The notes beneath the pieces were generated by a model. That model did not search any database. It was not told where the DNA came from and saw only the letters and a program-made list of their open reading frames with translations. From Curtobacterium sp. VKM Ac-1393 (lineage in GTDB: Bacteria > Actinomycetota > Actinomycetes > Actinomycetales > Microbacteriaceae), in contig NZ_JADKRW010000001.1 of NCBI RefSeq assembly GCF_015350995.1, positions 124,001 through 188,000 of the forward strand: a stretch of 64,000 nt of DNA. The letters are read 5' to 3'. The translations under genes and the position numbers were made by a program. This document shows, in pieces, positions 17,030 to 24,919 of this stretch. Every line of letters starts with the position of its first letter. Positions within the stretch are counted from its first letter, which is position 1.

Positions 17030-17349
17030 TCGTCGCGCCCGGCGATGCGCTCGTGGTGGTGGATGACCTCGGCGACGATGAAGTTGAGGAACTTCTCGGC
17101 GAAGGCGGGGTCGAGGTTCGCCTCGAGAGCGAGGCTCCGGAGCCGTGCGACCTGGATCTGCTCGCGGTCGGGGTCGGCCGCCGGCATGCCCGACTCGGCC
17201 TTCAGGTGCCCGACCCGCTGCGTGTACTTGAAACGCTCCGCGAGCATGTGGATGACGGCGGCGTCGATGTTGTCGATGCTCTGCCGGATGCTCCGCAGTT
17301 CGGCGACGGCCGTCGCTTCGGCCTCGGGCTGGGTGACGTCGTCGCTCAT
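17026..17349 (-). CDS. Chorismate mutase (AroQ class)
   Basis: Stand-alone AroQ-type mutase of 107 residues converting chorismate to prephenate for Phe and Tyr synthesis. The helical signature is clear: LRSIRQSIDNIDAAVIHMLAERF in helix 1 with active-site Arg, YTQRVGHLKAE with the Lys position, and a third helix ending with FLNFIVAEVIHHHERI. A TAGGCT hexamer ends 6 bases upstream of ATG 17349, so the message is probably leaderless. Confidence 0.93.
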   Translation of the reverse strand: MSDDVTQPEAEATAVAELRSIRQSIDNIDAAVIHMLAERFKYTQRVGHLKAESGMPAADPDREQIQVARLRSLALEANLDPAFAEKFLNFIVAEVIHHHERIAGRDE

Positions 17350-17355
17350 GGTCCG

Positions 17356-17361
17356 AGCCTA
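17356..17361 (-). promoter_or_regulatory. Leaderless-type -10 hexamer TAGGCT
   Basis: TAGGCT on the minus strand, 6 bases before ATG 17349 of the chorismate mutase gene; no ribosome site intervenes. Confidence 0.5.
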
Positions 17362-17435
17362 CTGGCGGAGCTCACGGTCCGAGCCGACCGGCAGACGCGC
17401 AGCCCCACCCAGCCGACGCCTGCGAGAATGAGCAC

Positions 17436-17840
17436 ATGTCGGTCTTGCTCGTGATCTCGGGCGTGTGTGCGGTCCTCGCTGGCCTCGTCCACGTGTACAT
17501 CTGGTTCCTCGAATCCATCATCTGGACGAGTCCCCGAGCACGGAAGGTGTTCGGCATCGCGACCGAGACCGAAGCCGACGCGACCCGGTCCCTCGCGTTC
17601 AACCAGGGGTTCTACAACCTGTTCCTGGCGATCGGGGCGATCCTCGGTGTCGTGCTCGTGCTGGCGGGCAACACCGTCACCGGGTGGACCCTCGTGGTGT
17701 TCTCGACCGCGAGCATGCTCGGCGCCGCGGTGATCCTGATCGGCTCCGGCCGCAAGTACGTCAACTCTGCGTTCAAGCAGGGCACGCTCCCGCTGATCGC
17801 GCTGCTCTTCGCGCTGCTCGGCTCGAGCTTCCCCGTCTGA
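17436..17840 (+). CDS. DUF1304 membrane protein
   Basis: 134 residues with four hydrophobic segments. The pattern HVYIWFLESIIWTSPRARKVFG near residue 20 and LAFNQGFYNLFLAIGA around 52-67 are hallmark DUF1304 motifs. Function unknown; no partner gene is evident. The start ATG 17436 follows GAGAAT by 6 bases, again suggesting a leaderless message. Three CGTCTGAG-like tandem units run across its stop codon (about 17832-17858). Confidence 0.9.
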   Translation: MSVLLVISGVCAVLAGLVHVYIWFLESIIWTSPRARKVFGIATETEADATRSLAFNQGFYNLFLAIGAILGVVLVLAGNTVTGWTLVVFSTASMLGAAVILIGSGRKYVNSAFKQGTLPLIALLFALLGSSFPV

Positions 17841-17892
17841 GCCGTCTGAGTCGTCTGAATCGTCCCGGCCACACCGTCAGCCCCGAACACCA

Positions 17893-17945
17893 CGCGAAAG
17901 CGACAGGGTGCCGCCGAAGTCCGGCGGCACCCTGTCGCTTTCGCG
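17893..17945. terminator. Bidirectional terminator hairpin
   Basis: A 24-bp perfect stem (CGCGAAAGCGACAGGGTG... paired with its complement) around a 5-base loop, between the convergent DUF1304 and siderophore-binding protein genes. Confidence 0.85.
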
Positions 17946-17962
17946 GGTGAAGACAGGCCAGG

Positions 17963-18970
17963 TCAGCCGAGCTTGTCCTCGAACTGCGCGGGCAGCTTGT
18001 CGAGCGCCCACTCGATCGCAGCGGTGGTGCCCATCGAGAACGCCGACGACACGTCCTTGTCGTCGAACACGATGTAATGGCCGGCCTCGACCGACGGCAC
18101 CTTCTGGAACAGCGGGTCCGCCTCGGCCTTCGACGCGTCGACGTAGATCGGCAGGATCAGCGTCAGGTCGGCGTCGAGCAGGTCGAGGTTCTCGTCCGAC
18201 AGGGTGACGGAGAACGCCTTGCCGGCTTCCTTGTCGATGGCCGACGGGATCGTGAAGCCGAGGTTCTTCATGAACGACGAGCGGCTGTCGGTCGACGCGT
18301 ACGCCCCGAAGCCCTCGGAGCTGTAGGCACCGACGACGGCGGTCTTGCCCTCGAAGTCCGGGTGGGCCTTGCGCGCTGCGGCGTAGGCGTCGTCGAGGCC
18401 GGAGAGCAGCTTCTTGCCCTCGGCTTCCTTGCCGAGCGCCTTCGCGATCATCGTGGTCTGCTGCTCGGTCGACGCCAGGTAGTTCTCGCCGCCCTTCGGG
18501 ATCGCCACGGTCGGCGCGATGGCTGACAGCTTGTCGTAGCGGTCCTTGTCACCCGACGACTTCACGTCGAGGATCAGGTCCGGGTTGAGCTTGAGGATGT
18601 CCTCGTAGCTGGGCTCGAGCGTCTGGATGATCTTCGGCGACTTCGTGTAGGCGTCCTTCAGCCAGGGGCCGACACCGTCACCACCGAAGGCGAGCCAGTC
18701 GCTCGCGCCGACCGGCTGCACGCCGAGCTCGAGGGCGGTCTCGGCGTCGCCCCAGCCGAGTGCGACGACGCGCTTGGGCTGCGAGTCGATCGTCGTGGTG
18801 CCGAGGCCGGTCGTGATGGACACCGGGAAGGCACCGTCGGATGAGCCGGACGACGTCGTGTCGGTGGACGAACCGGAGCCGGAGGCACAGCCGGCGAGGA
18901 CGAGGGAGGCTGCGACGACGGCACCCGCGGCGGCGAGGACACGTCGGAGACGAAGGGATGAGCGGATCAC
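17963..18970 (-). CDS. Iron-siderophore ABC transporter substrate-binding lipoprotein
   Basis: 335 residues: signal peptide with lipobox LVLAGC (lipidated Cys at ~28), Ser/Thr-rich linker, then the class III binding fold of FepB/FhuD-like proteins: PKRVVALGWGDAETALELG, LEPSYEDILKLNPDLIL, and the helical backbone with KALGKEAEGKKLL. It delivers ferric siderophore to a permease that is not in this window. The GTG 18968-18970 abuts an IdeR/DtxR iron box, so the gene should be repressed by iron. Confidence 0.93.
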   Translation of the reverse strand: MIRSSLRLRRVLAAAGAVVAASLVLAGCASGSGSSTDTTSSGSSDGAFPVSITTGLGTTTIDSQPKRVVALGWGDAETALELGVQPVGASDWLAFGGDGVGPWLKDAYTKSPKIIQTLEPSYEDILKLNPDLILDVKSSGDKDRYDKLSAIAPTVAIPKGGENYLASTEQQTTMIAKALGKEAEGKKLLSGLDDAYAAARKAHPDFEGKTAVVGAYSSEGFGAYASTDSRSSFMKNLGFTIPSAIDKEAGKAFSVTLSDENLDLLDADLTLILPIYVDASKAEADPLFQKVPSVEAGHYIVFDDKDVSSAFSMGTTAAIEWALDKLPAQFEDKLG

Positions 18971-18989
18971 GAAGGGTAGCCTAACCTAA
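18971..18989 (-). promoter_or_regulatory. IdeR/DtxR iron box overlapping a leaderless promoter
   Basis: On the minus strand TTAGGTTAGGCTACCCT matches the iron-box consensus at 16 of the first 17 positions. The internal TAGGCT (18978-18983) is also a -10-like hexamer 7 bases before the GTG start. Repressor binding would cover the promoter and start codon region. It is also 25 bp from the divergent aroE promoter. Confidence 0.88.
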
Positions 18990-19014
18990 CGGGGTGCGCA
19001 GGAAATCAGCTGGA

Positions 19015-19020
19015 TAGGCT
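19015..19020 (+). promoter_or_regulatory. Leaderless-type -10 hexamer TAGGCT
   Basis: TAGGCT ends 8 bases before GTG 19029 and only 2 before the alternative GTG 19023, supporting the downstream start for aroE. Confidence 0.5.
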
Positions 19021-19028
19021 GGGTGATC

Positions 19029-19895
19029 GTGGCCGTCCCAGATCCAGACCGCACGCGCCTCGCGGTGCTCGGCTCCCCCATCGCGCACTCGCTCTCGCCC
19101 ACGCTCCACGCAGCGGCCTACGACGCGCTCGGGTTGCGGTGGTCGTACGGGAGGCACGAGGTCGCGTCCGGCGGGCTCGACGCGTTCGTCGCGGGGCTGG
19201 GTGCCGAATGGCGTGGGCTGAGTCTCACGATGCCGCTCAAGCGCGAGGTGCTGCCGCTCCTGGACCGCACGACCCCGCTGGTGGACGAGCTCGGCGTCGC
19301 CAACACGGTCGCGTTCCGCCTCGAGGGCGCCAGCGTCGTCCGCGCGGGTGCCAACACCGACGTCCAGGGGCTCGTCCGTCCGGTCGAGGCCCTCGGGCAC
19401 CTGCCCGGCGAGGCCACGATCCTCGGCGGTGGGGCGACCGCGGCGAGCGCCCTGACCGCGGCCGTGCGGCTCGGGGCGTCGCTCGTGCGGGTGTTCCTGC
19501 GCGACACCGCGAAGGCCGGGTCGCTCGTGGAACTGGCCGTCCGCCTCGGCGTCTCGCTCGAGGTCCTGCCGCTCACCGACCTGCCCGGCACGCGCCACGG
19601 GTTCGTCCTGTCGACGCTGCCCGGCGGCGCGGCCGACCCGCTCGACCTCGTGCCGTCGGGGTCGGACGCCGTGCTGTTCGACGTCGCCTACGAGCCGTGG
19701 CCGACCGCCGCCGCGACGCGCTGGTCCGGGGCTGGCGGTCGGGTGCTGAACGGCCTCGACATGCTCACCGAGCAGGCGATCGGCCAGATCCGCTTCTTCC
19801 TGACCGGCGACGAGGACGAGCTCCTGCCCGACGAGGCCGCCGTCCGCCGGGCGATGCGCACCGCCGTCGACCTGCCCGCCGTCATCGGCAGCTAG
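19029..19895 (+). CDS. aroE: Shikimate dehydrogenase
   Basis: NADP-dependent reduction of 3-dehydroshikimate, step 4 of the shikimate pathway. About 288 residues. LGSPIAHSLSPTLH carries the shikimate-binding Ser residues, SLTMPLKREV the catalytic Lys, and GANTDVQG the conserved Asn-Thr-Asp. The NADP loop ILGGGATAASAL replaces the usual GAGGxxxA. NGLDMLTEQA is the conserved C-terminal motif. The start at GTG 19029 is chosen from promoter spacing; GTG 19023 would add two residues. An aromatic-pathway partner (chorismate mutase) lies 1.7 kb away, not in an operon. Confidence 0.92.
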   Translation: MAVPDPDRTRLAVLGSPIAHSLSPTLHAAAYDALGLRWSYGRHEVASGGLDAFVAGLGAEWRGLSLTMPLKREVLPLLDRTTPLVDELGVANTVAFRLEGASVVRAGANTDVQGLVRPVEALGHLPGEATILGGGATAASALTAAVRLGASLVRVFLRDTAKAGSLVELAVRLGVSLEVLPLTDLPGTRHGFVLSTLPGGAADPLDLVPSGSDAVLFDVAYEPWPTAAATRWSGAGGRVLNGLDMLTEQAIGQIRFFLTGDEDELLPDEAAVRRAMRTAVDLPAVIGS

Positions 19896-19928
19896 CCACA
19901 GACGGCCGACGTCGTGGGCCGGCAACCG

Positions 19929-20882
19929 TCAGCGCCGCGACCGCGCCTCGGCGTCGAGCAGCGCCACGGACACGTCCCACAGCCGGTCCGCCTGGTCCGG
20001 GTCGAGCGCCCAGGGCAGCACGCCGTGCAGGCCGTCCTCGATCCGCTCGACGACCGCGGCCTCGTGGCAGTCCTCGAAGTAGCGCCCTGTGACCCCGTCG
20101 AGTTCGGGTGCGGTGGCGAGCAGCACCGAGGTCGCCGCTCCCTGCTCCGGGGTCTTCACGGCGTCGGCCGCGGCGATCTTCGTGGCGGCCAGGACCTCGG
20201 GGTCCCAGTGCTTCTGCAGCCCGGTCCAGATCCCGCCGGGCATCAGGGCGTTCGCGGTGATCCCGTCGGCAGCCCACCGTCGGCCGGCCGCGACGGCGAA
20301 CAGCACGTTGGCGGTCTTCGACTGGCCGTAGGCGAGACCGGGCTCGTACGGACGCCGTCGGAAGAACAGGTCGTCGAACACGACGGGTGACCCGCCGTGC
20401 CCGCTCGAGGACACCGACACGATGCGGGCCGAACCCGAGGCGACCAGGGCGTCGTGCAGCCCGAGCGCGAGGGCGAAGTGCCCGAGGTGGTTCGTCGCGA
20501 ACTGCGATTCCCACCCGGCCGCCGTGTACGACTCGGGAGCGTCCATGATGCCGGCATTGGCCACGAGCACGTCGAGCGGCCCCGACCACGCTGCGGTGAA
20601 CGCCTCGACGGAGGCCGGTCGGTCCAGGTGCAGTTCGACGACGGCCGGCGTGTCCGTCCCCGTCGACCGGGCGATGTCGTCCGCGACCCGTCGGCCGGCG
20701 TCGACGTCCCGCACGGCGAGGGTCACCCGCGCTCCGGCTCCGGCGAGTGCTCGGGCGGTCTCGACCCCGATGCCGGAGGCGGCACCGGTGACGATCGCCG
20801 TGCGGCCCGTCAGATCGAGGCCGTCGACGACCTCGGCAGCCGTGGTCCGGTCGCCGAAGCGGGTGAGGTCGCGTGCGGGCAT
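19929..20882 (-). CDS. Short-chain dehydrogenase/reductase
   Basis: 317-residue SDR. Cofactor motif TGAASGIG is near residue 33, NAG at about 108, the catalytic Ser in VSSSG and YGQSK with Tyr and Lys. Length and the LDLTGRTAIVTGAASGIG start resemble the retinol dehydrogenase/WW-oxidoreductase-like group. The start ATG 20880-20882 has CAGGAG upstream. The substrate is unknown. It converges with aroE, 33 bp away. Confidence 0.88.
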   Translation of the reverse strand: MPARDLTRFGDRTTAAEVVDGLDLTGRTAIVTGAASGIGVETARALAGAGARVTLAVRDVDAGRRVADDIARSTGTDTPAVVELHLDRPASVEAFTAAWSGPLDVLVANAGIMDAPESYTAAGWESQFATNHLGHFALALGLHDALVASGSARIVSVSSSGHGGSPVVFDDLFFRRRPYEPGLAYGQSKTANVLFAVAAGRRWAADGITANALMPGGIWTGLQKHWDPEVLAATKIAAADAVKTPEQGAATSVLLATAPELDGVTGRYFEDCHEAAVVERIEDGLHGVLPWALDPDQADRLWDVSVALLDAEARSRR

Positions 20883-20916
20883 GTCGACTCCTGTCAGCTG
20901 GCGTGGTGCGGAGCTG

Positions 20917-21303
20917 TCAGGCGACGACGCCGTCCACGTAGAACCATCGTCCCTGCTCGCGCACGAACTCGCTCGTCTCGTCGAGCGTGCCGCGGTCGTC
21001 GTCGGAACGCCACCACGCGCGGAACGCGACCGTGCCCCGGGAGTCGAACGGGCCTCCCGAGGTCGTCGTCAGCACGTCCAACCGGGTCCAGCACTGGGAC
21101 GCGTCCAGTTCGAGGTCCGCCGGCCGGGTGCGCGGGTGCCAGGTGAGCAGCAGGTACTCCGGCAAGCCCAGCGCGAACGCGCTGAAGCGGGAGCGCATGA
21201 GGCGCTCCGCGGTCGGCGCGGCCGCGCCGCGGTGCAGGGGGCCGCAACACTCGCCGTAGGGGTTACCACTCAGGCAGGGGCAGCGCGTCTCGTCGGTGAC
21301 CAC
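20917..21303 (-). CDS. YchJ-family (UPF0225) protein with SEC-C-like Cys cluster
   Basis: 128 residues. The N-terminal CPCLSGNPYGECCGPLHRG is the YchJ/SEC-C zinc-binding cluster, followed by an NTF2-like domain starting AERLMRSRFSAFALG and containing YLLLTWHPRTRP. Function not established. The start GTG 21301-21303 is preceded by TAGCGT with 6-base spacing; that hexamer overlaps the stop codon of ohr, so the gene may have its own leaderless promoter inside the upstream gene end. Confidence 0.9.
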   Translation of the reverse strand: MVTDETRCPCLSGNPYGECCGPLHRGAAAPTAERLMRSRFSAFALGLPEYLLLTWHPRTRPADLELDASQCWTRLDVLTTTSGGPFDSRGTVAFRAWWRSDDDRGTLDETSEFVREQGRWFYVDGVVA

Positions 21304-21309
21304 GCCGGA

Positions 21310-21315
21310 ACGCTA
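21310..21315 (-). promoter_or_regulatory. Leaderless-type -10 hexamer TAGCGT overlapping the ohr stop
   Basis: TAGCGT on the minus strand; its first three bases are the TAG stop of ohr (21313-21315). It ends 6 bases before the GTG of the YchJ-family gene. Confidence 0.45.
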
Positions 21316-21738
21316 GTCGACGATCGACAGGGTGACGGTGATGTTGCCGCGGGTGGCGTTCGAGTACGGGCAGATCTCGTGGGCGCGCTCGGCCAGCCGC
21401 TGGCGCTGCTCCTGGGGTGCGGCGGGGGCGTAGACGTCGAGCTCGACCGCCAGGCCGAACGCCCCGTTGCCGGTGCCGCCGATGCCGACCTCGGCGGAGA
21501 CCTCGGCGCCCGTGGTGTCGATGCCGAGCTCCTTGCCGGCACCGTGCAGTGCGCCGAGGAAGCACGCGGCGTACCCGGCGGCGAACAGCTGCTCGGGGTT
21601 GGTGCCCTCGCCGCTGCCACCCATCTCCTTGGGAGGACGGGTGTCCAGGTCGAGCCGGTCGTCCTCGCTGCGGACGTGCCCGTCGCGGCCGCCTCCGGTG
21701 GCGTGGGCGGCTGCGGTGTAGACGATGTCGAGACTCAT
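21313..21738 (-). CDS. ohr: Organic hydroperoxide resistance protein (Ohr/OsmC family)
   Basis: Thiol peroxidase for organic hydroperoxides, 141 residues. The reactive Cys is in AAGYAACFLGAL and the resolving Cys in HEICPYSNATRGN, the Ohr rather than OsmC arrangement; the substrate-binding Arg precedes in LDTRPPKEMGG and NPEQLFAAGYA is diagnostic. The start ATG 21736-21738 (MSLDIVYTA) is chosen; the longer open frame upstream is low-complexity. No OhrR gene is adjacent. Confidence 0.94.
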   Translation of the reverse strand: MSLDIVYTAAAHATGGGRDGHVRSEDDRLDLDTRPPKEMGGSGEGTNPEQLFAAGYAACFLGALHGAGKELGIDTTGAEVSAEVGIGGTGNGAFGLAVELDVYAPAAPQEQRQRLAERAHEICPYSNATRGNITVTLSIVD

Positions 21739-21919
21739 GGAGCCGAGGTCATCGCGCCCAGCTGAACGTGCGCTGCGCGTCCCCGGGGTACCGGGCGCGC
21801 GCTGCCTCGCGTGCCCGCGCCGCCGGGCGTGTCCGCCTCCGTCGACGGGGCGCCGACGGGGCGCCGAGCCCGCGCGCCCGCCCGCCCACGCCGCCCGCGC
21901 ACGCGCGCCCCGGACCCGG

Positions 21920-21925
21920 TAGACA
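21920..21925 (+). promoter_or_regulatory. Leaderless-type -10 hexamer TAGACA
   Basis: TAGACA ends 6 bases before GTG 21932. No ribosome site is seen between. Confidence 0.4.
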
Positions 21926-21931
21926 TGACAC

Positions 21932-22615
21932 GTGTTCAAGATCGGGTGGCAGGTGTACCGGGAGCGCCTGCCCGAGCTCGTCGACCAGCGTGCCCGCCGC
22001 CGCGTGGTCCACGTCGGGGTGCTCGTCGCGGGCATCGTGTTCGTCGGACTGCTGCTCGTCGGGCTGCTGCTCGGTGGGGCCACCCCGTTCGCCGCGTGGG
22101 TCGTCGTCGCGGTCCTGGGTGCAGCGGGCAGCGGCTGCGTCGGCGCGGCGTTCACCCCGATCGGTCCGAAGGGGTGGGCCGTCCCGCCGGTCCCGGGCAT
22201 CGGCTGGCGCACGCAGGAGGCCGTCGCCCGCTACTACCGCCGCAACCCGCCACCCGTCGCGCCGGAACACCGCGATGCCGTCCTGCGCCGGATGCCCGAG
22301 AGCCGCGACCTGATCGTGCGCTCGGCGTTCCGCGCCTTCCTGCTGCTCGGCAGCTGGGTGGGCATCATCCTCGGCACGGCAGTGCTCGACGTCACCCTGG
22401 CGGTCGGCGACGACACGGCCATCCTCTTCCCGGGCGTCTGGGTCGTCTACCTGTTCGTCTCGGGCGGCACCGGGGTCCTCGGCATCCGCACCCTCGGCCG
22501 CCAGGAGCAGCTGCGCGTCGAGGCCGAGGCCCTCCCGCCCGTCCCGCCGGCACCGCCCGCACGCGGCCGGCCCGGCACCCCGAACGGCAGCAAGTTGTCG
22601 CTGCCGGGCGAGTGA
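21932..22615 (+). CDS. Membrane protein, paralog 1 of a tandem pair
   Basis: 227 residues with four hydrophobic segments in two pairs (about 26-70 and 130-175). Between them lies a basic cytoplasmic loop with ARYYRRNPPPVAPEHRDAV. The tail is Pro-rich. The same loop motif recurs in the gene 3 bp downstream (LERRPRPVAPDDREAV), so the two are diverged tandem duplicates. No family recognised. Start GTG 21932 is supported by the adjacent TAGACA hexamer. Confidence 0.7.
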   Translation: MFKIGWQVYRERLPELVDQRARRRVVHVGVLVAGIVFVGLLLVGLLLGGATPFAAWVVVAVLGAAGSGCVGAAFTPIGPKGWAVPPVPGIGWRTQEAVARYYRRNPPPVAPEHRDAVLRRMPESRDLIVRSAFRAFLLLGSWVGIILGTAVLDVTLAVGDDTAILFPGVWVVYLFVSGGTGVLGIRTLGRQEQLRVEAEALPPVPPAPPARGRPGTPNGSKLSLPGE

Positions 22616-22618
22616 CCC

Positions 22619-23215
22619 GTGCTCGCATTCGGTTGGCGGGTCTTCTTCCGGCATGTCGACGACGTGCTGGAGCGGCGTCGTGTCCGCCGCGCAGCAGCGT
22701 GGTCCGGTGCCGCAGGCGTGGTCGCGTTGGCGCTCATGCTCGTCCTGGAGGCGCGGCTCCACTGGACGGAACCCGGTCACCTCCGCAGCGTGGCCGGCAT
22801 CGTGCTGCTGGCGGCCGGGGTGGGGCTGCTCACGTTCGCGTGCTTCCCGACGCGGCGCCCGCCGGACCCCTCGGCGACGATCAACGGGCGGCAGGTCCGG
22901 GCCTCGTGGCAGAACTCGGTGCGGACCTCGGTGCAGCCGTACCTGGAGCGGCGACCACGACCCGTGGCGCCGGACGACCGCGAGGCCGTCCGCACCGACA
23001 CCGTCCTGCTCCGCCGCGGGCTGATCGGCACGCTCGCCCGGATCACCCCGCTGCTGCTCGCCGGGCTCGCCGCCGTGCTCGGTGGCCTGCTGCTCGACTA
23101 CCGGTCCTGGTTCCCAGCGGCCTTCGTCCTGCTCCACGTCCTGAGGCTGCCCGAGTACGTCGTCCGCCTCGGCCGCGCCGAACGCGCGCGCATCGCCGCC
23201 GGTCCCGCCGAGTGA
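22619..23215 (+). CDS. Membrane protein, paralog 2 of a tandem pair
   Basis: 198 residues, same topology as the gene before it: two N-terminal helices, a central basic loop with YLERRPRPVAPDDREAV, two C-terminal helices. The GTG start is 3 bases after the previous stop, so the pair is translationally linked and likely forms one complex. Function unknown. Confidence 0.7.
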   Translation: MLAFGWRVFFRHVDDVLERRRVRRAAAWSGAAGVVALALMLVLEARLHWTEPGHLRSVAGIVLLAAGVGLLTFACFPTRRPPDPSATINGRQVRASWQNSVRTSVQPYLERRPRPVAPDDREAVRTDTVLLRRGLIGTLARITPLLLAGLAAVLGGLLLDYRSWFPAAFVLLHVLRLPEYVVRLGRAERARIAAGPAE

Positions 23216-23328
23216 GCAGAAGAGCACGGCTCGCCACACCACAGCCGTCGTCTGCTGCTCACTCGATGCCCCGACGCCCGCAGCCCGCAGCCCGTGCGAC
23301 TGTCGGCGGCACCGAGCACACTGGGCGC

Positions 23329-24069
23329 ATGTGTGGAAGGTTCGTCGTCTCCGACACCACGGCCGATCTGTTGCCCGAGCTCCTCGGTGAGCTCGCCGAC
23401 CGCACGGAGCACGTCGACCAGGACACCGGCGTCGTCGCGACCGGCCTGGTGCCGAACTGGAACGTCGCGCCGACCGACCCCGTGTTCGCCGTCCGGCAGC
23501 GCCGCGGCGAGCGCGAGCTGCCGCAGATCAGCTGGGGCTTCGTGCCGAGCTGGGCGAAGGACTTCCAGAAGCAGCGCCCGAAGCCGATCAACGCCCGCAT
23601 CGCGACCGTCGCGACGAGCGGCATGTTCCGGCGGGCCTTCGCCACGAACCGCTGCATCGTGCCGGCGCAGGGCTACTACGAGTGGGTCGTGCGCGAGGAC
23701 GGCAAGGAGCCCCACTTCGTCCACGAACCCGGCGGCGCCCTGGCGATGGCCGGGGTCGTGAGTGCCTGGCCCGACCCGACCAAGCCCGAGGGCGACCCGG
23801 ACAAGTGGCGACTCTCGCTCGCGATCATCACGCGGGACGCCCACGTGGCCCCGGGCGAGGTGCACGACCGGATGCCGGCGTTCCTGACGCCCGACGGCTA
23901 CGACACCTGGCTGGGTGGCGACGACGGCGGACTCGGCACCGACGACCTGCTGGCGCTGCTCGACCACGAGTCACTGACGGTCGCAGCCGGTCTGGAACAG
24001 TACGAGGTCGCCCGCACCGTGAACAGCGTGCGGAACGACGGCCCGCAGCTCATCGAACCCGTGGCGTAG
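23329..24069 (+). CDS. SOS-response-associated peptidase / abasic-site crosslinker (HMCES/YedK family)
   Basis: Protects single-stranded DNA by forming a thiazolidine bond between its N-terminal Cys2 and abasic sites. The 246 residues show MCGRF at the exact N-terminus, NARIAT with the conserved Asn, GYYEW with the catalytic Glu, and HDRMP with the conserved His. The long open frame upstream of ATG 23329 is not coding: Cys2 must follow the initiator Met. The start is preceded by CACACT at 6 bases. Converges with the sugar ABC genes, 25 bp apart. Confidence 0.95.
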   Translation: MCGRFVVSDTTADLLPELLGELADRTEHVDQDTGVVATGLVPNWNVAPTDPVFAVRQRRGERELPQISWGFVPSWAKDFQKQRPKPINARIATVATSGMFRRAFATNRCIVPAQGYYEWVVREDGKEPHFVHEPGGALAMAGVVSAWPDPTKPEGDPDKWRLSLAIITRDAHVAPGEVHDRMPAFLTPDGYDTWLGGDDGGLGTDDLLALLDHESLTVAAGLEQYEVARTVNSVRNDGPQLIEPVA

Positions 24070-24094
24070 GGATCGTGCTCCGACGCTGCCGGTG

Positions 24095-24919
24095 CTAGCG
24101 GTCGGCGAACCCGCCGAGCATCCCGGAGATGAAGCGCTTCTGCAGGAAGAAGTACAGGACGACGATCGGGAGCGCGACGATCACCCCCGCGGCTGACAGC
24201 AGGGAGTAGTCGGTCAGGTGGGCCCCCTTGAAGAAGGCGAGCCCGAGCGGCGCGGTGCGGTGGTCCTCGCTGGTGATCAGGACGAGCGGCAGCAGGAACT
24301 CGTTCCAGGTCCACATCGTGATGAGCAGTGCCATCGTCATGATCGGTGCGATGGCGGCCGGCACCATCACCGTCCACAACAGCCGCACGTCGCGGGCTCC
24401 GTCGAGCCGCGCCGCTTCGATGACCTCGCCCGGGAAGCTCCGGAACTGGCTGCGCATCCAGAAGATGCCGAACGCCAGCGACTGCGCGGTCTGCGGCAGG
24501 ATCAGGCTCGAGTAGGTGTCGGTGAGGCCGACGCTCCGCAGGTTGAAGTACAGCGGGATGATGAACGCCTCGGCGGGCAGCATCAGACCCGCGAGCATCA
24601 GGAAGAAGATGACGTTCGAGCCGGCGAAGTCGAGCCGGGCGAACGCGAACCCGGCGAAGACGGCGAGGACGGTCGTGAGCACGACGACCGACACCGTGAC
24701 CAGCACGCTGGAGAGCATGTAGGACGCGAAGTGTCCCTGGTTCCACGCGGCGCCGAAGTTGCCGAGGTCGAGGGTGGTCGGCACGCTGAACCCGCCGGAG
24801 TTCTGCGCCGACGGGGTGACCGAGGACAGCAGGACGCCGATCAGGGGGATGATCGCGAAGAGCGCGAACAGCGACAGGATGACGTAGTTGACCGTCTTCT
24901 CGCGGACGGAGAGCCTCAT
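24095..24919 (-). CDS. Carbohydrate ABC transporter permease (MalG type)
   Basis: Inner-membrane subunit of a CUT1 sugar importer, 274 residues with six predicted helices. The EAA loop EAARLDGARDVRLLWTVMVP (about residues 182-201) contacts the ATPase. The start ATG 24917-24919 overlaps the partner permease stop (ATGA). No ATPase gene is present; CUT1 importers of actinobacteria commonly share a MsiK-type ATPase encoded elsewhere. Confidence 0.93.
   Translation of the reverse strand: MRLSVREKTVNYVILSLFALFAIIPLIGVLLSSVTPSAQNSGGFSVPTTLDLGNFGAAWNQGHFASYMLSSVLVTVSVVVLTTVLAVFAGFAFARLDFAGSNVIFFLMLAGLMLPAEAFIIPLYFNLRSVGLTDTYSSLILPQTAQSLAFGIFWMRSQFRSFPGEVIEAARLDGARDVRLLWTVMVPAAIAPIMTMALLITMWTWNEFLLPLVLITSEDHRTAPLGLAFFKGAHLTDYSLLSAAGVIVALPIVVLYFFLQKRFISGMLGGFADR

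Noticed and set aside
21811-23328. Upstream extension of the HMCES/YedK frame
   Set aside because: Family chemistry requires Cys at position 2 right after the initiator Met at 23329; the extension shadows the two membrane-protein genes.
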